Below are positions 38,120 to 47,035 of a DNA stretch of 64,000 nt, in pieces. A program made the position numbers and the translations under genes. The notes below the pieces were generated by a model. It saw only the letters and a list, made by a program, of their open reading frames with translations. It searched no databases and was not told the DNA's origin. Each line of letters begins with the position of its first letter. The first letter of the stretch is position 1. Source of the DNA: an uncultured Clostridium sp. (GTDB lineage Bacteria; Bacillota; Clostridia; Clostridiales; Clostridiaceae); NCBI GenBank assembly GCA_900547475.1, contig URGW01000005.1:62001-126000 (forward strand). Direction: 5' to 3'.

Positions 38120-38965
38120 CTATTTAGATAAATTTGATTTAAATTCATCTATAACCTTTTCTTGATATTCTCCAACAAATAAATTATTAGTAAATTTATT
38201 TAAAACCTCTTTAGTAAATCTATTCCATGATTCTTTTTCTTTTCTAACCATTATTGGATAAAATAAAACTTCATTTTCTTCAGCTGCCTTAAGATCACCT
38301 AAAGCATCACCAACCATTAATACATTTGTTTTATTATACCCCTTTTCCATAAGCTTATTTATACAATAAGCCTTCGATCCAATATTTTGAGTTAAAACTA
38401 TATCAACACTTTCTAAAAGACCATGCTTACTCCACTCATCTAGAACTGCTTTTTCATTTGCAGATGATACTATTGCTATATCAGCTATATTTCTAGCTTC
38501 TAATATTGCTTCTTTTACTCCTTCAAATGGACATTTTTCATTATCGCTTAATAAATCAATTGATTTATTTACAGACTTAGACCATTCTAAAGCCTTTTTT
38601 AAACAAATATTATTTACTTTTTCTATTTCAAGTTCTAGAGCTTCATTTGAAAGTTCTTTAGTTTCTTCAGTCCATTTTATAAACTCATCTAATCCTTCAA
38701 TTTTTATATATTTATCATTAATTTCTGTAAGAGCTACTGCTAACCCTTTGAATCTATTTATTCCTCTTGTTAATGTATAAAGATTAACTTCATTCCAGCT
38801 TTCTAATATAGGCTCTCTCCATTCTTCAAGATTCCACTCTGTTACCATACATGGTCCAAAACACTTTATATGTTTTATATCCATAGTATCTATGGCACAT
38901 CCATCAGAGTCTATACAGATAAGAAAATCTTTTTGTTTATTGAATTGTTCTAAAATATTACTCAT
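38120..38965 (-). CDS. HAD-superfamily hydrolase of unknown substrate
   Basis: 281 residues. Motif I is ICIDSDGCAIDTM, with nucleophile and acid/base aspartates. A large helical cap follows. Motif II is in AIVSSANEKAV, and motifs III and IV are in GSKAYCINKLMEKG and VLMVGDALGDLKAAEEN. These indicate a phosphatase of the beta-phosphoglucomutase-like or phosphoglycolate-type class. It is the first gene of the kdgK-uidA unit, so it may remove a phosphate from a hexuronate-derived or dead-end sugar phosphate. No known step of the glucuronate pathway needs it. AGGTGA precedes the ATG. Confidence 0.8.
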   Translation of the reverse strand: MSNILEQFNKQKDFLICIDSDGCAIDTMDIKHIKCFGPCMVTEWNLEEWREPILESWNEVNLYTLTRGINRFKGLAVALTEINDKYIKIEGLDEFIKWTEETKELSNEALELEIEKVNNICLKKALEWSKSVNKSIDLLSDNEKCPFEGVKEAILEARNIADIAIVSSANEKAVLDEWSKHGLLESVDIVLTQNIGSKAYCINKLMEKGYNKTNVLMVGDALGDLKAAEENEVLFYPIMVRKEKESWNRFTKEVLNKFTNNLFVGEYQEKVIDEFKSNLSK

Positions 38966-39006
38966 TTCTCTTTCACCTACTATTAGTTATTTAAATATTT
39001 AATATT

Positions 39007-39089
39007 GTTAGTGTTAATGCTATTATGGGATATTAATTTAGGTAAATGGTGTAAGTTATTGATATCTATCTATTTGCATTAACACTAAC
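39007..39089 (-). other. Long-range stem in the 5' leader of the HAD-kdgK-uidA transcript
   Basis: GTTAGTGTTAATGC (39007-39020) and its exact reverse complement (39076-39089) form a perfect 14-base-pair stem enclosing 55 bases. It lies between the promoter and the HAD ribosome binding site. No known riboswitch consensus is evident. Confidence 0.5.
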
Positions 39090-39134
39090 TTATAAAATAG
39101 CTTTTAACAATAAATTTTAATAGCTCCTACTAGT

Positions 39135-39163
39135 ATACTAGCATATTAGTATTCTCTTTTCAA
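39135..39163 (-). promoter_or_regulatory. Sigma-A promoter with overlapping operator, HAD-kdgK-uidA unit
   Basis: TTGAAA (39158-39163), a 17-base spacer, TAGTAT (39135-39140). The -10 lies inside the perfect 12-base palindrome CTAGTATACTAG (39130-39141). The 20 bases at 39133-39152 match 34194-34213 at 19 positions, so both promoters probably answer to the GntR protein. Confidence 0.72.
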
Positions 39164-39197
39164 TATAATTTCAATTTTTTTCAATTATTGTAGATAA

Positions 39198-39240
39198 AAA
39201 AATACAAGTAAATATCTTATTTATATCTACTTGTATTTTT
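39198..39240 (-). terminator. Terminator overlapping the end of the histidine kinase gene
   Basis: AAAAATACAAGTA/TACTTGTATTTTT stem plus T run on the - strand. The kinase stop codon sits in the loop, so the last coding bases form the left arm. Confidence 0.85.
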
Positions 39241-40134
39241 TAAACTCTTATATTTCCATACTATTCTAATTTTTAAATTTTCATTATCTAATTTTGCTGT
39301 TATATTATATCCTAACTTTTCTACCAATACCTTTGTTATATAAAGGCCTAAACCAGTATTTCTATCACTTCTAGCTTTATCCACAGTATAAAATCTATCA
39401 AATAATTTATCCACATTTTCTTCTGTTAATCCTGTTACTTTATTAGTAAAATCTGTTATTATTGAATCATTTTCTTGTTTTAAAGTAATTTTTACATAGT
39501 TTTCACCATGCTTAATCATATTCCCTATTAAATTAGAAAAAATCCTATTAATAGCTCCATCATCAGATATAATTTCCTCAATTCCCTCTTCAATTTCAAT
39601 AACCGGTTCAATATTGTTATTTATAAAGTCATTATAGAATGTTACTATATTTTCACATAATATATTACTTAAATTAACCTTCTTGTAATTAAAATTATAT
39701 TCATTTCCTTCTATTCTTGATAAATCATAAAAACTACTAATAAGCTGTTGCAAAGATTTTGTTCTTTTTTCTACTATCTCCATATATTCTTTTTTATCAG
39801 ACTCTGATGCTTTTTCTGATTTTATCATTTGTAAATATCCAATTATAGATGTTAATGGAGTTCTTAAATCATGAGACATATTTAATATACTTGCTCGTAA
39901 TTCCTCTTCATTTTTCTTCTTTTCTGCTAAAACTTTTTGCTTTAAATCAAATATTAAGTTTATATTTTCAACTAAATTCTCAAAATCCTTATCTACAGAT
40001 TTTGTTTTTATATTTAAATAGTCATCTAAATTATTGACAATCTCATTGTTTATTCTTCTAAACTCTATCTTATATCCTATAATGATAGAAACTAAAACAA
40101 TAATTACTGCTATTAAAACACATATTACTTCCAT
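39217..40134 (-). CDS. Sensor histidine kinase
   Basis: 305 residues. One N-terminal membrane helix (1-20) with no extracellular sensor domain is followed by a helical linker. The dimerisation domain has the phospho-acceptor in NMSHDLRTPLTSI (His88). The ATPase domain has N-box NLIGNMIKHG, DRFYTVDKARS and G-box NTGLGLYITK. Short kinases of this kind often sense an adjacent ABC transporter. The frame opens at 40164, but GAGGAGGG precedes the ATG at 40134. It ends a string of ABC genes whose other end, 6 kb upstream, has an OmpR-type regulator that is the best partner candidate. Confidence 0.9.
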   Translation of the reverse strand: MEVICVLIAVIIVLVSIIIGYKIEFRRINNEIVNNLDDYLNIKTKSVDKDFENLVENINLIFDLKQKVLAEKKKNEEELRASILNMSHDLRTPLTSIIGYLQMIKSEKASESDKKEYMEIVEKRTKSLQQLISSFYDLSRIEGNEYNFNYKKVNLSNILCENIVTFYNDFINNNIEPVIEIEEGIEEIISDDGAINRIFSNLIGNMIKHGENYVKITLKQENDSIITDFTNKVTGLTEENVDKLFDRFYTVDKARSDRNTGLGLYITKVLVEKLGYNITAKLDNENLKIRIVWKYKSLKNTSRYK

Positions 40135-40282
40135 ATTCCCTCCTCTTCTAAACAAACTTTTCACTAATATTTTCTAACATATATTATATTCCATATATTA
40201 AATATTTCAAATAATTCATAAATATAAGAAAATTACCCCCGAAATACATCCAATATTTGTATGAACCTCAGAGGTAACTTGT

Positions 40283-41899
40283 CTATAATCTATTAAACTT
40301 TTTACTACCTATATTATCTAATACTTTAATTAAAACAAATAATGTTATTAAAAATAAAATTAACACTACAGTTAAAATAATCATAATATTGGTAACATTA
40401 AATATTTTAACTAATGCAACTGATATACCTACCATTACTAATGCTAATATCAATACTCCTAAAATATTAATCATTACACTTGCACTTTGTTTTACTACTG
40501 TGGTTGGATTTGTCCATTCCATTTTAGGAAAACATAAATTAATTATTAACCCTAATATTGCTGATACAATTGAAAATACTATACTTATTACTAAATTAAA
40601 TATTAAATACTTAATCTCAAACTTTAATCCTATATAAAATATAATATTTGCTATAACTGCTGCTGGAATTGTTATTATTAAATTAGTTATTATTTTTCCT
40701 TTGAATATATCATTAGGTTCTATTGGTGAAGATTTTAATATCCATAATCTATTTCCTTCTAATGATATAGATGAATTTGTTGTGCAAGATATCCCTATAG
40801 TAAAAACTAACATAACTAATATCGCTATAGGAATCATATTTGCTATTTCAGGATATCCTAATATCTCAATTAATGTTTCCTTACTTACAAATAAAGTAGC
40901 TATAGATGCTGCAACTAATAAAAGCATTCCAACTGCTGTATTCATAACATAGATAGGTGTTGCAAAGTATCTTCTTAATTCTTGCATAACTAAAGCTTTT
41001 GTTATGCTACTTATCTCTAATTTTTTAACTTTATAATTTGCTTTCTTATAACTTTCTGATAGTTTTCCATTTATAGTTTTAAAGGTCTTACTAAATACTA
41101 TTATAAATATTACAAATGGAATTATTGATATACCTATAAATTTTAATAAATTAACTACATCATAATTTACTAATGCTTCTTTTAAATACATTGCAGGTGG
41201 ATATATGCTAGATACCCCTTTTACTATTGAATCGCTATTTGCAATAAATACATTAATATAATTTTGCATATTCATTGAAACTAACATAATTAATACAAAT
41301 GCTATCATTCCAACAACTATAGTTGCAATATTTTTATGCTTAAATCTTGATGATATAAATGTTATAATTATTGCTATTATTGATGCTGCTATTATTGGAA
41401 TCATCGGTATAAATATTAATGCTATTGCTAATATAATGAAAAAAATCCATGATAAACTTCTATTATAATTAAAATACACTATTGATGCTGGTATTATTAT
41501 AAGTGCTGTTTCTACATAGCTTATAGACATTAAACTTAATATTTTGCTAGTTAATATTGTACTATTCTTAATAGGCAAAGACATTAATAAATCATAATCT
41601 TTAAAACTAAATAATGTTCCTTGTGCTTTGTAAATTGACATTATAAAACTTAAAATACAAGAAAATAATATAGCAACTATTAATATTAAATCTAAATATC
41701 CCATTGGTTTTAACACTATAGCTAATGCAATTGAATATAGAGTTGACATAAAACATATTACTGTAGCTATTAATAATAATGTTACTGTAGTAATAAGTAA
41801 CTTCTTTTTTTCTTTAGAATTGTCTATTCCTTTAGATAAAGAATTAATACCTGCACTATTTATAAATGAATTTTTTAATAAAATAAATAAACTACTCAT
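40283..41899 (-). CDS. ABC transporter permease, large membrane subunit
   Basis: About 538 residues with roughly twelve predicted membrane segments in two halves and a polar centre (about 285-305). It resembles the large exporter permeases paired with NatA/YhaQ-type ATPases; no substrate is evident. It overlaps the preceding ATPase gene: a TTG at 41905 and an ATG at 41899 both start in the last codons of that gene. The ATG lies ten bases from GGAG and is preferred. The overlap signals translational coupling to its ATPase. Confidence 0.8.
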   Translation of the reverse strand: MSSLFILLKNSFINSAGINSLSKGIDNSKEKKKLLITTVTLLLIATVICFMSTLYSIALAIVLKPMGYLDLILIVAILFSCILSFIMSIYKAQGTLFSFKDYDLLMSLPIKNSTILTSKILSLMSISYVETALIIIPASIVYFNYNRSLSWIFFIILAIALIFIPMIPIIAASIIAIIITFISSRFKHKNIATIVVGMIAFVLIMLVSMNMQNYINVFIANSDSIVKGVSSIYPPAMYLKEALVNYDVVNLLKFIGISIIPFVIFIIVFSKTFKTINGKLSESYKKANYKVKKLEISSITKALVMQELRRYFATPIYVMNTAVGMLLLVAASIATLFVSKETLIEILGYPEIANMIPIAILVMLVFTIGISCTTNSSISLEGNRLWILKSSPIEPNDIFKGKIITNLIITIPAAVIANIIFYIGLKFEIKYLIFNLVISIVFSIVSAILGLIINLCFPKMEWTNPTTVVKQSASVMINILGVLILALVMVGISVALVKIFNVTNIMIILTVVLILFLITLFVLIKVLDNIGSKKFNRL

Positions 41900-42605
41900 T
41901 ACCAATCAACTCCATAAATACATTTTCTAATGTACTATTTCCTTTAACCTCTTCTATCTCCCCCATTGCAACTATTTTTCCACCTTTTATAATTGCAATC
42001 TTATCACATAATTTTTCTGCTACTTCTAATACATGAGTTGAGAAGAATATAGAACTCCCTTCATTACAAATCTCCCTCATTATCTCTTTCAGTGTATGAG
42101 CTGCCTTAGGATCTAACCCAACAAATGGTTCATCAAGTATTAACAATTTTGGTTTATGAATTAATGCTGATATTACTGCAAGCTTTTGTTTCATTCCATG
42201 TGAATATGAAGATATTAAATCACCTAAATATTTAGTTAATTCTAGCTTATCTCCATAATACTTAATTAATTCTTCCCTTTGCTCTTTACTTACTTTATAA
42301 ATATCTGCTATAAAGCTTAAATATTGAATTCCTGTTAAAGCTTCATAAAGATCTGGATTGTCTGGAATATATGCCATCACTTTTTTACAATCAATAGAAT
42401 TCTTTTTTATAGATGTTCCATTAATAATAATGTCTCCTTCTGAAAACTGTAAAATTCCAACTATAGACTTAATAGTAGTTGTCTTTCCTGCACCATTATG
42501 TCCTATAAATCCAAATATCTCTCCACTATTAACTGTTAATGATATATTATCAACTGCTTTTTTACCTTTTGAATATTCCTTTGAAAAATTCTTAATTTCT
42601 AACAT
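41892..42605 (-). CDS. ABC transporter ATP-binding protein
   Basis: 237 residues with a full nucleotide-binding domain: Walker A GHNGAGKTTT (about 35-44), signature SYSHGMKQKLA, Walker B LLILDEPFVGLD and switch histidine in FFSTHVLEVAE. The closest class by motif pattern is the CcmA/NatA type that powers export of drugs, peptides or Na+. Its C-terminal residues overlap the start of the large permease gene. AGGAGAGG supports the start. Confidence 0.9.
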   Translation of the reverse strand: MLEIKNFSKEYSKGKKAVDNISLTVNSGEIFGFIGHNGAGKTTTIKSIVGILQFSEGDIIINGTSIKKNSIDCKKVMAYIPDNPDLYEALTGIQYLSFIADIYKVSKEQREELIKYYGDKLELTKYLGDLISSYSHGMKQKLAVISALIHKPKLLILDEPFVGLDPKAAHTLKEIMREICNEGSSIFFSTHVLEVAEKLCDKIAIIKGGKIVAMGEIEEVKGNSTLENVFMELIGNE

Positions 42606-42644
42606 GATACCCTCTCCTCGCTTATTACCATTTTTATAATAGTT

Positions 42645-42938
42645 TTATAAATTTGAGACTAATGTGAAAATTTGAATAACTAAAGCTACTAATGCTAAAA
42701 TTATATGTCTTTTTATTTCTGCAGACTCACCATTTCTATTTGGTAAAAATCCTAACCCATATATCCCAAATGGTATAATAATAGCTATTGCCTTTGGCAT
42801 ATAATTTTGTAATTCACCACTAACTGAAATCTGCATTCCTACTTTATTAGGTAATATAATAAATGATATAATTCCTAAAATAAATATAACTATCCCAATT
42901 CCTAATTTAATACTCTTTTCTAATTTAATATTGATCAT
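42645..42938 (-). CDS. Small membrane protein resembling a shortened DUF1648/SdpI protein
   Basis: 97 residues with three hydrophobic segments (about 10-32, 47-65, 77-95). The loop LPNKVGMQISVSGE resembles the conserved loop of DUF1648/SdpI-type membrane proteins (LPxxVxxHxxxxG). SdpI gives immunity to a killing factor in Bacillus, so a protective role beside ABC exporters is conceivable but not shown. It lies 39 bases upstream of the second ATPase gene and 20 downstream of the other permease. Confidence 0.6.
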   Translation of the reverse strand: MINIKLEKSIKLGIGIVIFILGIISFIILPNKVGMQISVSGELQNYMPKAIAIIIPFGIYGLGFLPNRNGESAEIKRHIILALVALVIQIFTLVSNL

Positions 42939-42958
42939 ATTTAATCTACTAACCTTTC

Positions 42959-43840
42959 TTATTTAATATCTTGAGCCTTGAATATTCTTATTCCCGCAAA
43001 TAGTGAAATTGTTATTGTTACTACTGAAATTATTAACGATCTAAATAAATCTCCATTTCCAGCCTTAATTGAAGTTGCTAACGCTGAATTATAAAATGGT
43101 AACACTTCATAAACTCTATCAAACCAAGGATATATTCCATATAAAAATCCTGCAAATGTCGGAACTCCTATAAATATTGCTACCGTTATTCCAATTGTAG
43201 CTCCATTACTTTTCACTAATGTTGCTATAACCATTGCTATTGCAGCTACTGCTGAACTAGCTACTACTGATGATATAAATGTTTTTATCATTCCTAATAA
43301 TTGTGAAAATTCAAATGTTTGACCCCATCCATTTATAATAGTTACTACTATTGTTGGTAGTATAGCTATAACTACTAAAATTATTGCAATTGCTACAACT
43401 ATAGCTGTAAATTTTGCTAGATAAAACTCTTCTCTTCTTTTACCATAAGCTAAGAAGTTCTTGATTGTACCTTGAGAATATTCTTTTGCCATTAATGCTG
43501 CTACTAATATTCCTATTAATATTTCTATAACACCTGAACCAAAGGAAGAATGATATACTTCTAGTGCTGTTGGATTCATCATATCTTTAGCTTGCAAATT
43601 AACTCCTAATTGACCTGGAATTACTATTGCATCACTGTCTGAAATATTTGTCATTTGTTCAATAAACATTTGTTTTTGATCTTCTGGTAGATTTCCTAAA
43701 CTATCATTAAGTATTTGTTCAAAAACTGATGAGCACATAAATATCATTATCGTAGACAATAAAATTCCAACAAATATTAATACCTTAAATGTTCTATTTT
43801 TAAATAATTTATATAATTCTGCTTGTATAGCTTTAAGCAT
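42959..43840 (-). CDS. ABC-2 type permease, bacitracin/lantibiotic-resistance like
   Basis: 293 residues with six membrane segments. There is a large extracytoplasmic loop after the first segment (about 38-95) and the typical AKEYSQGTIKNFLAYGKRR cytoplasmic block. This arrangement fits BcrB/LanE-type permeases of self-protection and antimicrobial peptide export systems. The start overlaps the end of the upstream ATPase gene by eight bases behind GGAGGTG, so the two are translated as a pair. Confidence 0.85.
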   Translation of the reverse strand: MLKAIQAELYKLFKNRTFKVLIFVGILLSTIMIFMCSSVFEQILNDSLGNLPEDQKQMFIEQMTNISDSDAIVIPGQLGVNLQAKDMMNPTALEVYHSSFGSGVIEILIGILVAALMAKEYSQGTIKNFLAYGKRREEFYLAKFTAIVVAIAIILVVIAILPTIVVTIINGWGQTFEFSQLLGMIKTFISSVVASSAVAAIAMVIATLVKSNGATIGITVAIFIGVPTFAGFLYGIYPWFDRVYEVLPFYNSALATSIKAGNGDLFRSLIISVVTITISLFAGIRIFKAQDIK

Positions 43841-44756
43841 TTAAAACACCTCCAACTGTATTCATAAAGTATTCTTCTAAATTTTCTCCCTTAACACTTA
43901 TACTTTCAACAATAACACCAGACTTTGAAAGTATTGAATTTACCTCTCCAACATTCTCTAAATTAGAGAATACCTTTATCTTTTTATCTTCTAAGACCTC
44001 ATAATCACTTATTCCTAACTCTCTTTCTAATAAAGTTACTGATCTAGCTGTGTCATCAACCCTTAACTCTATATATTGTCTACATTTTTCTACTAGTTCC
44101 TCTGCTGTTATTTCTTCAATTAGCTTCCCATTTGATATTATTCCATAAGTTGTTGCAAGCTCTGATAATTCACTTAATATATGACTTGATATTAATATTG
44201 TCATGTCTTTTTCTTTATTTATCTTCTTTAATAACTCTCTTATTTCAACTATTCCCATAGGATCAAGTCCATTTATAGGTTCATCTAGTATAAGTAGTTT
44301 AGGATTTCCTATTAATGCATTTGCAATTCCTAATCTTTGTCTCATTCCTAAAGAAAAATTTTTAACCTTTTTCTTTTCAACATCTTTTAATCCAACTAAC
44401 TCTAATACTTCATCTATACACCTTTTACCTGGTATATTTCTTACTAATCTAGAAACCTCTAAATTTTCTCTTGCTGTCATATTAGTATAAAATGAAGGAG
44501 TTTCAATTAAACTTCCAACCATTGTTCTAGCTTTATTTAATTCATTTTCTCCACTAACTCCTAGAAGTTCTATATCTCCACTACTTTTATGAATTAATCC
44601 TGTGATAAGTCTAATTAATGTTGTTTTACCAGCTCCATTTTGACCTATAAATCCATATATTTCACCTTTTTTAATTGTCATATTAACATTATTTACTGCT
44701 AATTGATTTCCATATTTCTTAGTAACATTATAAGTTTTTAAAATAACTTCATTCAT
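43833..44756 (-). CDS. ABC transporter ATP-binding protein, BcrA type
   Basis: About 307 residues. Walker A is GQNGAGKTTL, signature FSLGMRQRLGIA, Walker B LLILDEPINGLD, followed by a C-terminal extension of about 90 residues common in BcrA-like ATPases. It pairs with the overlapping permease. An ATG at 44762 is also possible, but only three bases separate it from AGGGGG; the ATG at 44756 has better spacing. With the sortase and response regulator upstream and the kinase downstream, a cell-envelope stress response is a reasonable guess. Confidence 0.9.
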   Translation of the reverse strand: MNEVILKTYNVTKKYGNQLAVNNVNMTIKKGEIYGFIGQNGAGKTTLIRLITGLIHKSSGDIELLGVSGENELNKARTMVGSLIETPSFYTNMTARENLEVSRLVRNIPGKRCIDEVLELVGLKDVEKKKVKNFSLGMRQRLGIANALIGNPKLLILDEPINGLDPMGIVEIRELLKKINKEKDMTILISSHILSELSELATTYGIISNGKLIEEITAEELVEKCRQYIELRVDDTARSVTLLERELGISDYEVLEDKKIKVFSNLENVGEVNSILSKSGVIVESISVKGENLEEYFMNTVGGVLNA

Positions 44757-45141
44757 ATTCATTTACCCCCTTGATAAAACTCTCTATTGTCTCTTAGTTA
44801 TTTTTTATTTAATATCTTAAATTAATTTTATTGTATATTTATAGTTATAAGATAACCTAAAGAAAATATTAAGAAAGTATTAAGTTTAAAAATGTAATAT
44901 ATAAAACTATAAAATTAATTGTATTTAATAAAATCTATTATTTTTTAAAAGAAAAAATGGGGCTATCGCATCAAGGATAAATACTACAATATATTGTGTT
45001 TATTCTTAATTGTAAAGCAATATACTGTGTATAAAACTTTTGATGCGACAGCCTCATTTCTATATTTATTTATGATTATCTCTCTTCCATATTTTCAATG
45101 TTTTTTCATTTTATTATGTCAACTTTATATTTTCAATATTT
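44757..45141. other. Intergenic region between sortase and BcrA-type ATPase genes
   Basis: 385 bases. It contains the 105-base inverted-repeat element at 44955-45059 and otherwise A+T-rich DNA. The 190 bases nearest the ATPase gene must carry its promoter; I could not single one out. Confidence 0.5.
44955..45059. mobile_element. MITE-like element with 20-bp terminal inverted repeats
   Basis: AAATGGGGCTATCGCATCAA (44955-44974) and the reverse complement of AAATGAGGCTGTCGCATCAA (45040-45059) agree at 18 of 20 positions. They enclose 65 bases that include two similar blocks, CAATATATTGTGTTTA and CAATATACTGTGTATA. GGGGCTRTCGCAT-type ends are reminiscent of insertion sequence termini. No transposase is present. 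A plain bidirectional terminator is the alternative. Confidence 0.5.
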
Positions 45142-45891
45142 TTATTGGACTGGCTTTAATACTGCTGATACTAGAGTTCTTGCGTCATCAAACTCATAAC
45201 TACATGTTACCATTGTTATTAAGCTACTAATTCCCTCTTCATCTACTATATCCTCGGCCTTTATATCTCTATAAAATATTGATTTTTCTTTTACACTTTC
45301 TATATATCTATTCATTTCATCTTCATTATTAAAATCAAAAATAACTTCTGCCCCATCTGCTGGAACAACATTTACAGCAAATATTTCATATACATACTGT
45401 ATTCCATCCTTAACTAAAAATATTTCTGAATTTTCATTAAAGTAATTTTCATCTTTAAGTTTTACAAGATCAGCAAACATACTTCCATCTGCCATGTGAT
45501 GACCAAATATCCATAGATTATTATCATTTTCTATATCATTTCTATAATCAATAAATATACTCCCTGGATAATAATAGTCTCCATTAAAATCTGCATATAA
45601 GTAAAAATCATTATCCTTTCCTTGAAGAACTGGATAATTAATATTTGTTTCATTCATCTTAATCCACATTTTATAATCACTGTTTTTTTCTTTTAAAGTG
45701 TTTTCATTTGCTAAAATTTCTTCATTGACTATTCTTTTTGAATTTATTTCTGATTCCACTACAGACGTGGTAAAAAGTATAACCTCAACTTCACTTATTG
45801 CTTTCTCACCGTATTTATATAGCTTATATCCACTAAATGCAATTACTCCAATAATCATCATAGTTAGTATTGTTATAGCTAACCTTTTCAT
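45142..45891 (-). CDS. Class B sortase
   Basis: 249 residues. An N-terminal membrane anchor (about 5-23) leads to an extracellular catalytic domain. The catalytic triad is readable: His131 in FGHHMADG, Cys230 in MVTCSYEF and Arg238 in DARTLV. The length and the helix-rich insert before the cysteine fit class B, which attaches specific surface proteins to the wall or assembles pili. No protein with a sorting signal (NPQTN- or LPXTG-like) is encoded nearby, so its substrates must lie elsewhere. It is located between the response regulator and the ABC genes. Confidence 0.9.
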   Translation of the reverse strand: MKRLAITILTMMIIGVIAFSGYKLYKYGEKAISEVEVILFTTSVVESEINSKRIVNEEILANENTLKEKNSDYKMWIKMNETNINYPVLQGKDNDFYLYADFNGDYYYPGSIFIDYRNDIENDNNLWIFGHHMADGSMFADLVKLKDENYFNENSEIFLVKDGIQYVYEIFAVNVVPADGAEVIFDFNNEDEMNRYIESVKEKSIFYRDIKAEDIVDEEGISSLITMVTCSYEFDDARTLVSAVLKPVQ

Positions 45892-46061
45892 ATTTCCCCC
45901 CTAAACTTCCCTTTTATTGAAAACCCTTTTGTTAAATTTTCCCACAATTTAATTATATACACTTTTTAATATTTTTTAAATAATTTCTTCTATACTTTTT
46001 AATATAAATATATTATTACCGTAATTTTTATAAGTAAAAAATAATTCTATCATTTTAATTA

Positions 46062-46757
46062 TTAATCCTTAAGCTTAAATCCGATTCCCCATACTGTCTG
46101 TATATATTCATTAGTATTATCAACCTTCGAAATCTTAGATCTTAAATTACTTACATGAACATTAACAGTATTATCATCACCCATAAACTCCTCTTTCCAA
46201 ACAGACTCAAAAAGATTAGCCCTTGTAAATACCTTATTAGGATTAGTCATTAATAGTTCTAATATATCAAATTCTCTAATAGTTAAATTTACTTCATTTC
46301 CATCGACATATACCTGTCTGCTATCAATATCTAACTCTAAATTTTTATGAGTTAATTTATTGCTAATACTACTTTTACCAGAAAATTTAGTATACCTTCT
46401 TAACTGTGCCTCTACCCTAGCTAATACTTCATTAATATCAAAAGGTTTACTTATAAAGTCATCTGCTCCCATTCTAAGCACTGATATTTTATCTTCAGCA
46501 CTAGTTTTAGCCGAAGCAACTATTATTGGCATAACATTCTTTTTCCTTATTTCATTTAATAGCTCCTCTCCAGATACTCCTGGTAACATCAAATCTAAAA
46601 TTATGAGATCATATTCAAATTGTTCTATACACATTTTTGCTTCAGATCCTGAATAAGCTCCTCTAACTTTATATCCATTTTGAATTAAAATTTTACATAA
46701 AAGTCCATTAATATCCCAATCATCCTCAACTACTAATATCTTTTTATTTAAATCCAT
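46062..46757 (-). CDS. OmpR/PhoB-family response regulator
   Basis: 231 residues. The receiver domain (1-120) has the phospho-acceptor Asp55 in LIILDLMLPG and the lysine in FISKPFDINE. The winged-helix DNA-binding domain follows (about 135-231; LTIREFDILELLM, GDDNTVNVHVSNLRSKI). The partner kinase is probably the one at 39217-40134, since no other kinase gene lies in the window. It is the most upstream gene of this cluster, with AGGAGAG before the start. Confidence 0.92.
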   Translation of the reverse strand: MDLNKKILVVEDDWDINGLLCKILIQNGYKVRGAYSGSEAKMCIEQFEYDLIILDLMLPGVSGEELLNEIRKKNVMPIIVASAKTSAEDKISVLRMGADDFISKPFDINEVLARVEAQLRRYTKFSGKSSISNKLTHKNLELDIDSRQVYVDGNEVNLTIREFDILELLMTNPNKVFTRANLFESVWKEEFMGDDNTVNVHVSNLRSKISKVDNTNEYIQTVWGIGFKLKD

Positions 46758-46828
46758 ATTTATACTCTCTCCTCTACAAAGAACTATATAAATTATATCA
46801 AACTTTTAGCTGATTACTTTGTAATTAT

Positions 46829-46866
46829 AAAAAAACTGATTCCTATTTTAAAATATAGAAATCAGC
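46829..46866 (-). terminator. Terminator of uvrB
   Basis: CTGATTTCTAT/ATAGGAATCAG stem on the - strand followed by seven T, about 170 bases after the uvrB stop codon. Confidence 0.75.
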
Positions 46867-47035
46867 TAATTTATTAAATTTGCGCTATAAAATCTTGTAA
46901 TAAATATATATAACAATAATTATACACATTTATCTTTAAAACATTTTCTATTTATTATAGCATATTAACCTTTATTTTAATTATTGTATTTATAAATGAT
47001 ATATATTAAAAATTTAAATATAATTCCCCAGGAAA

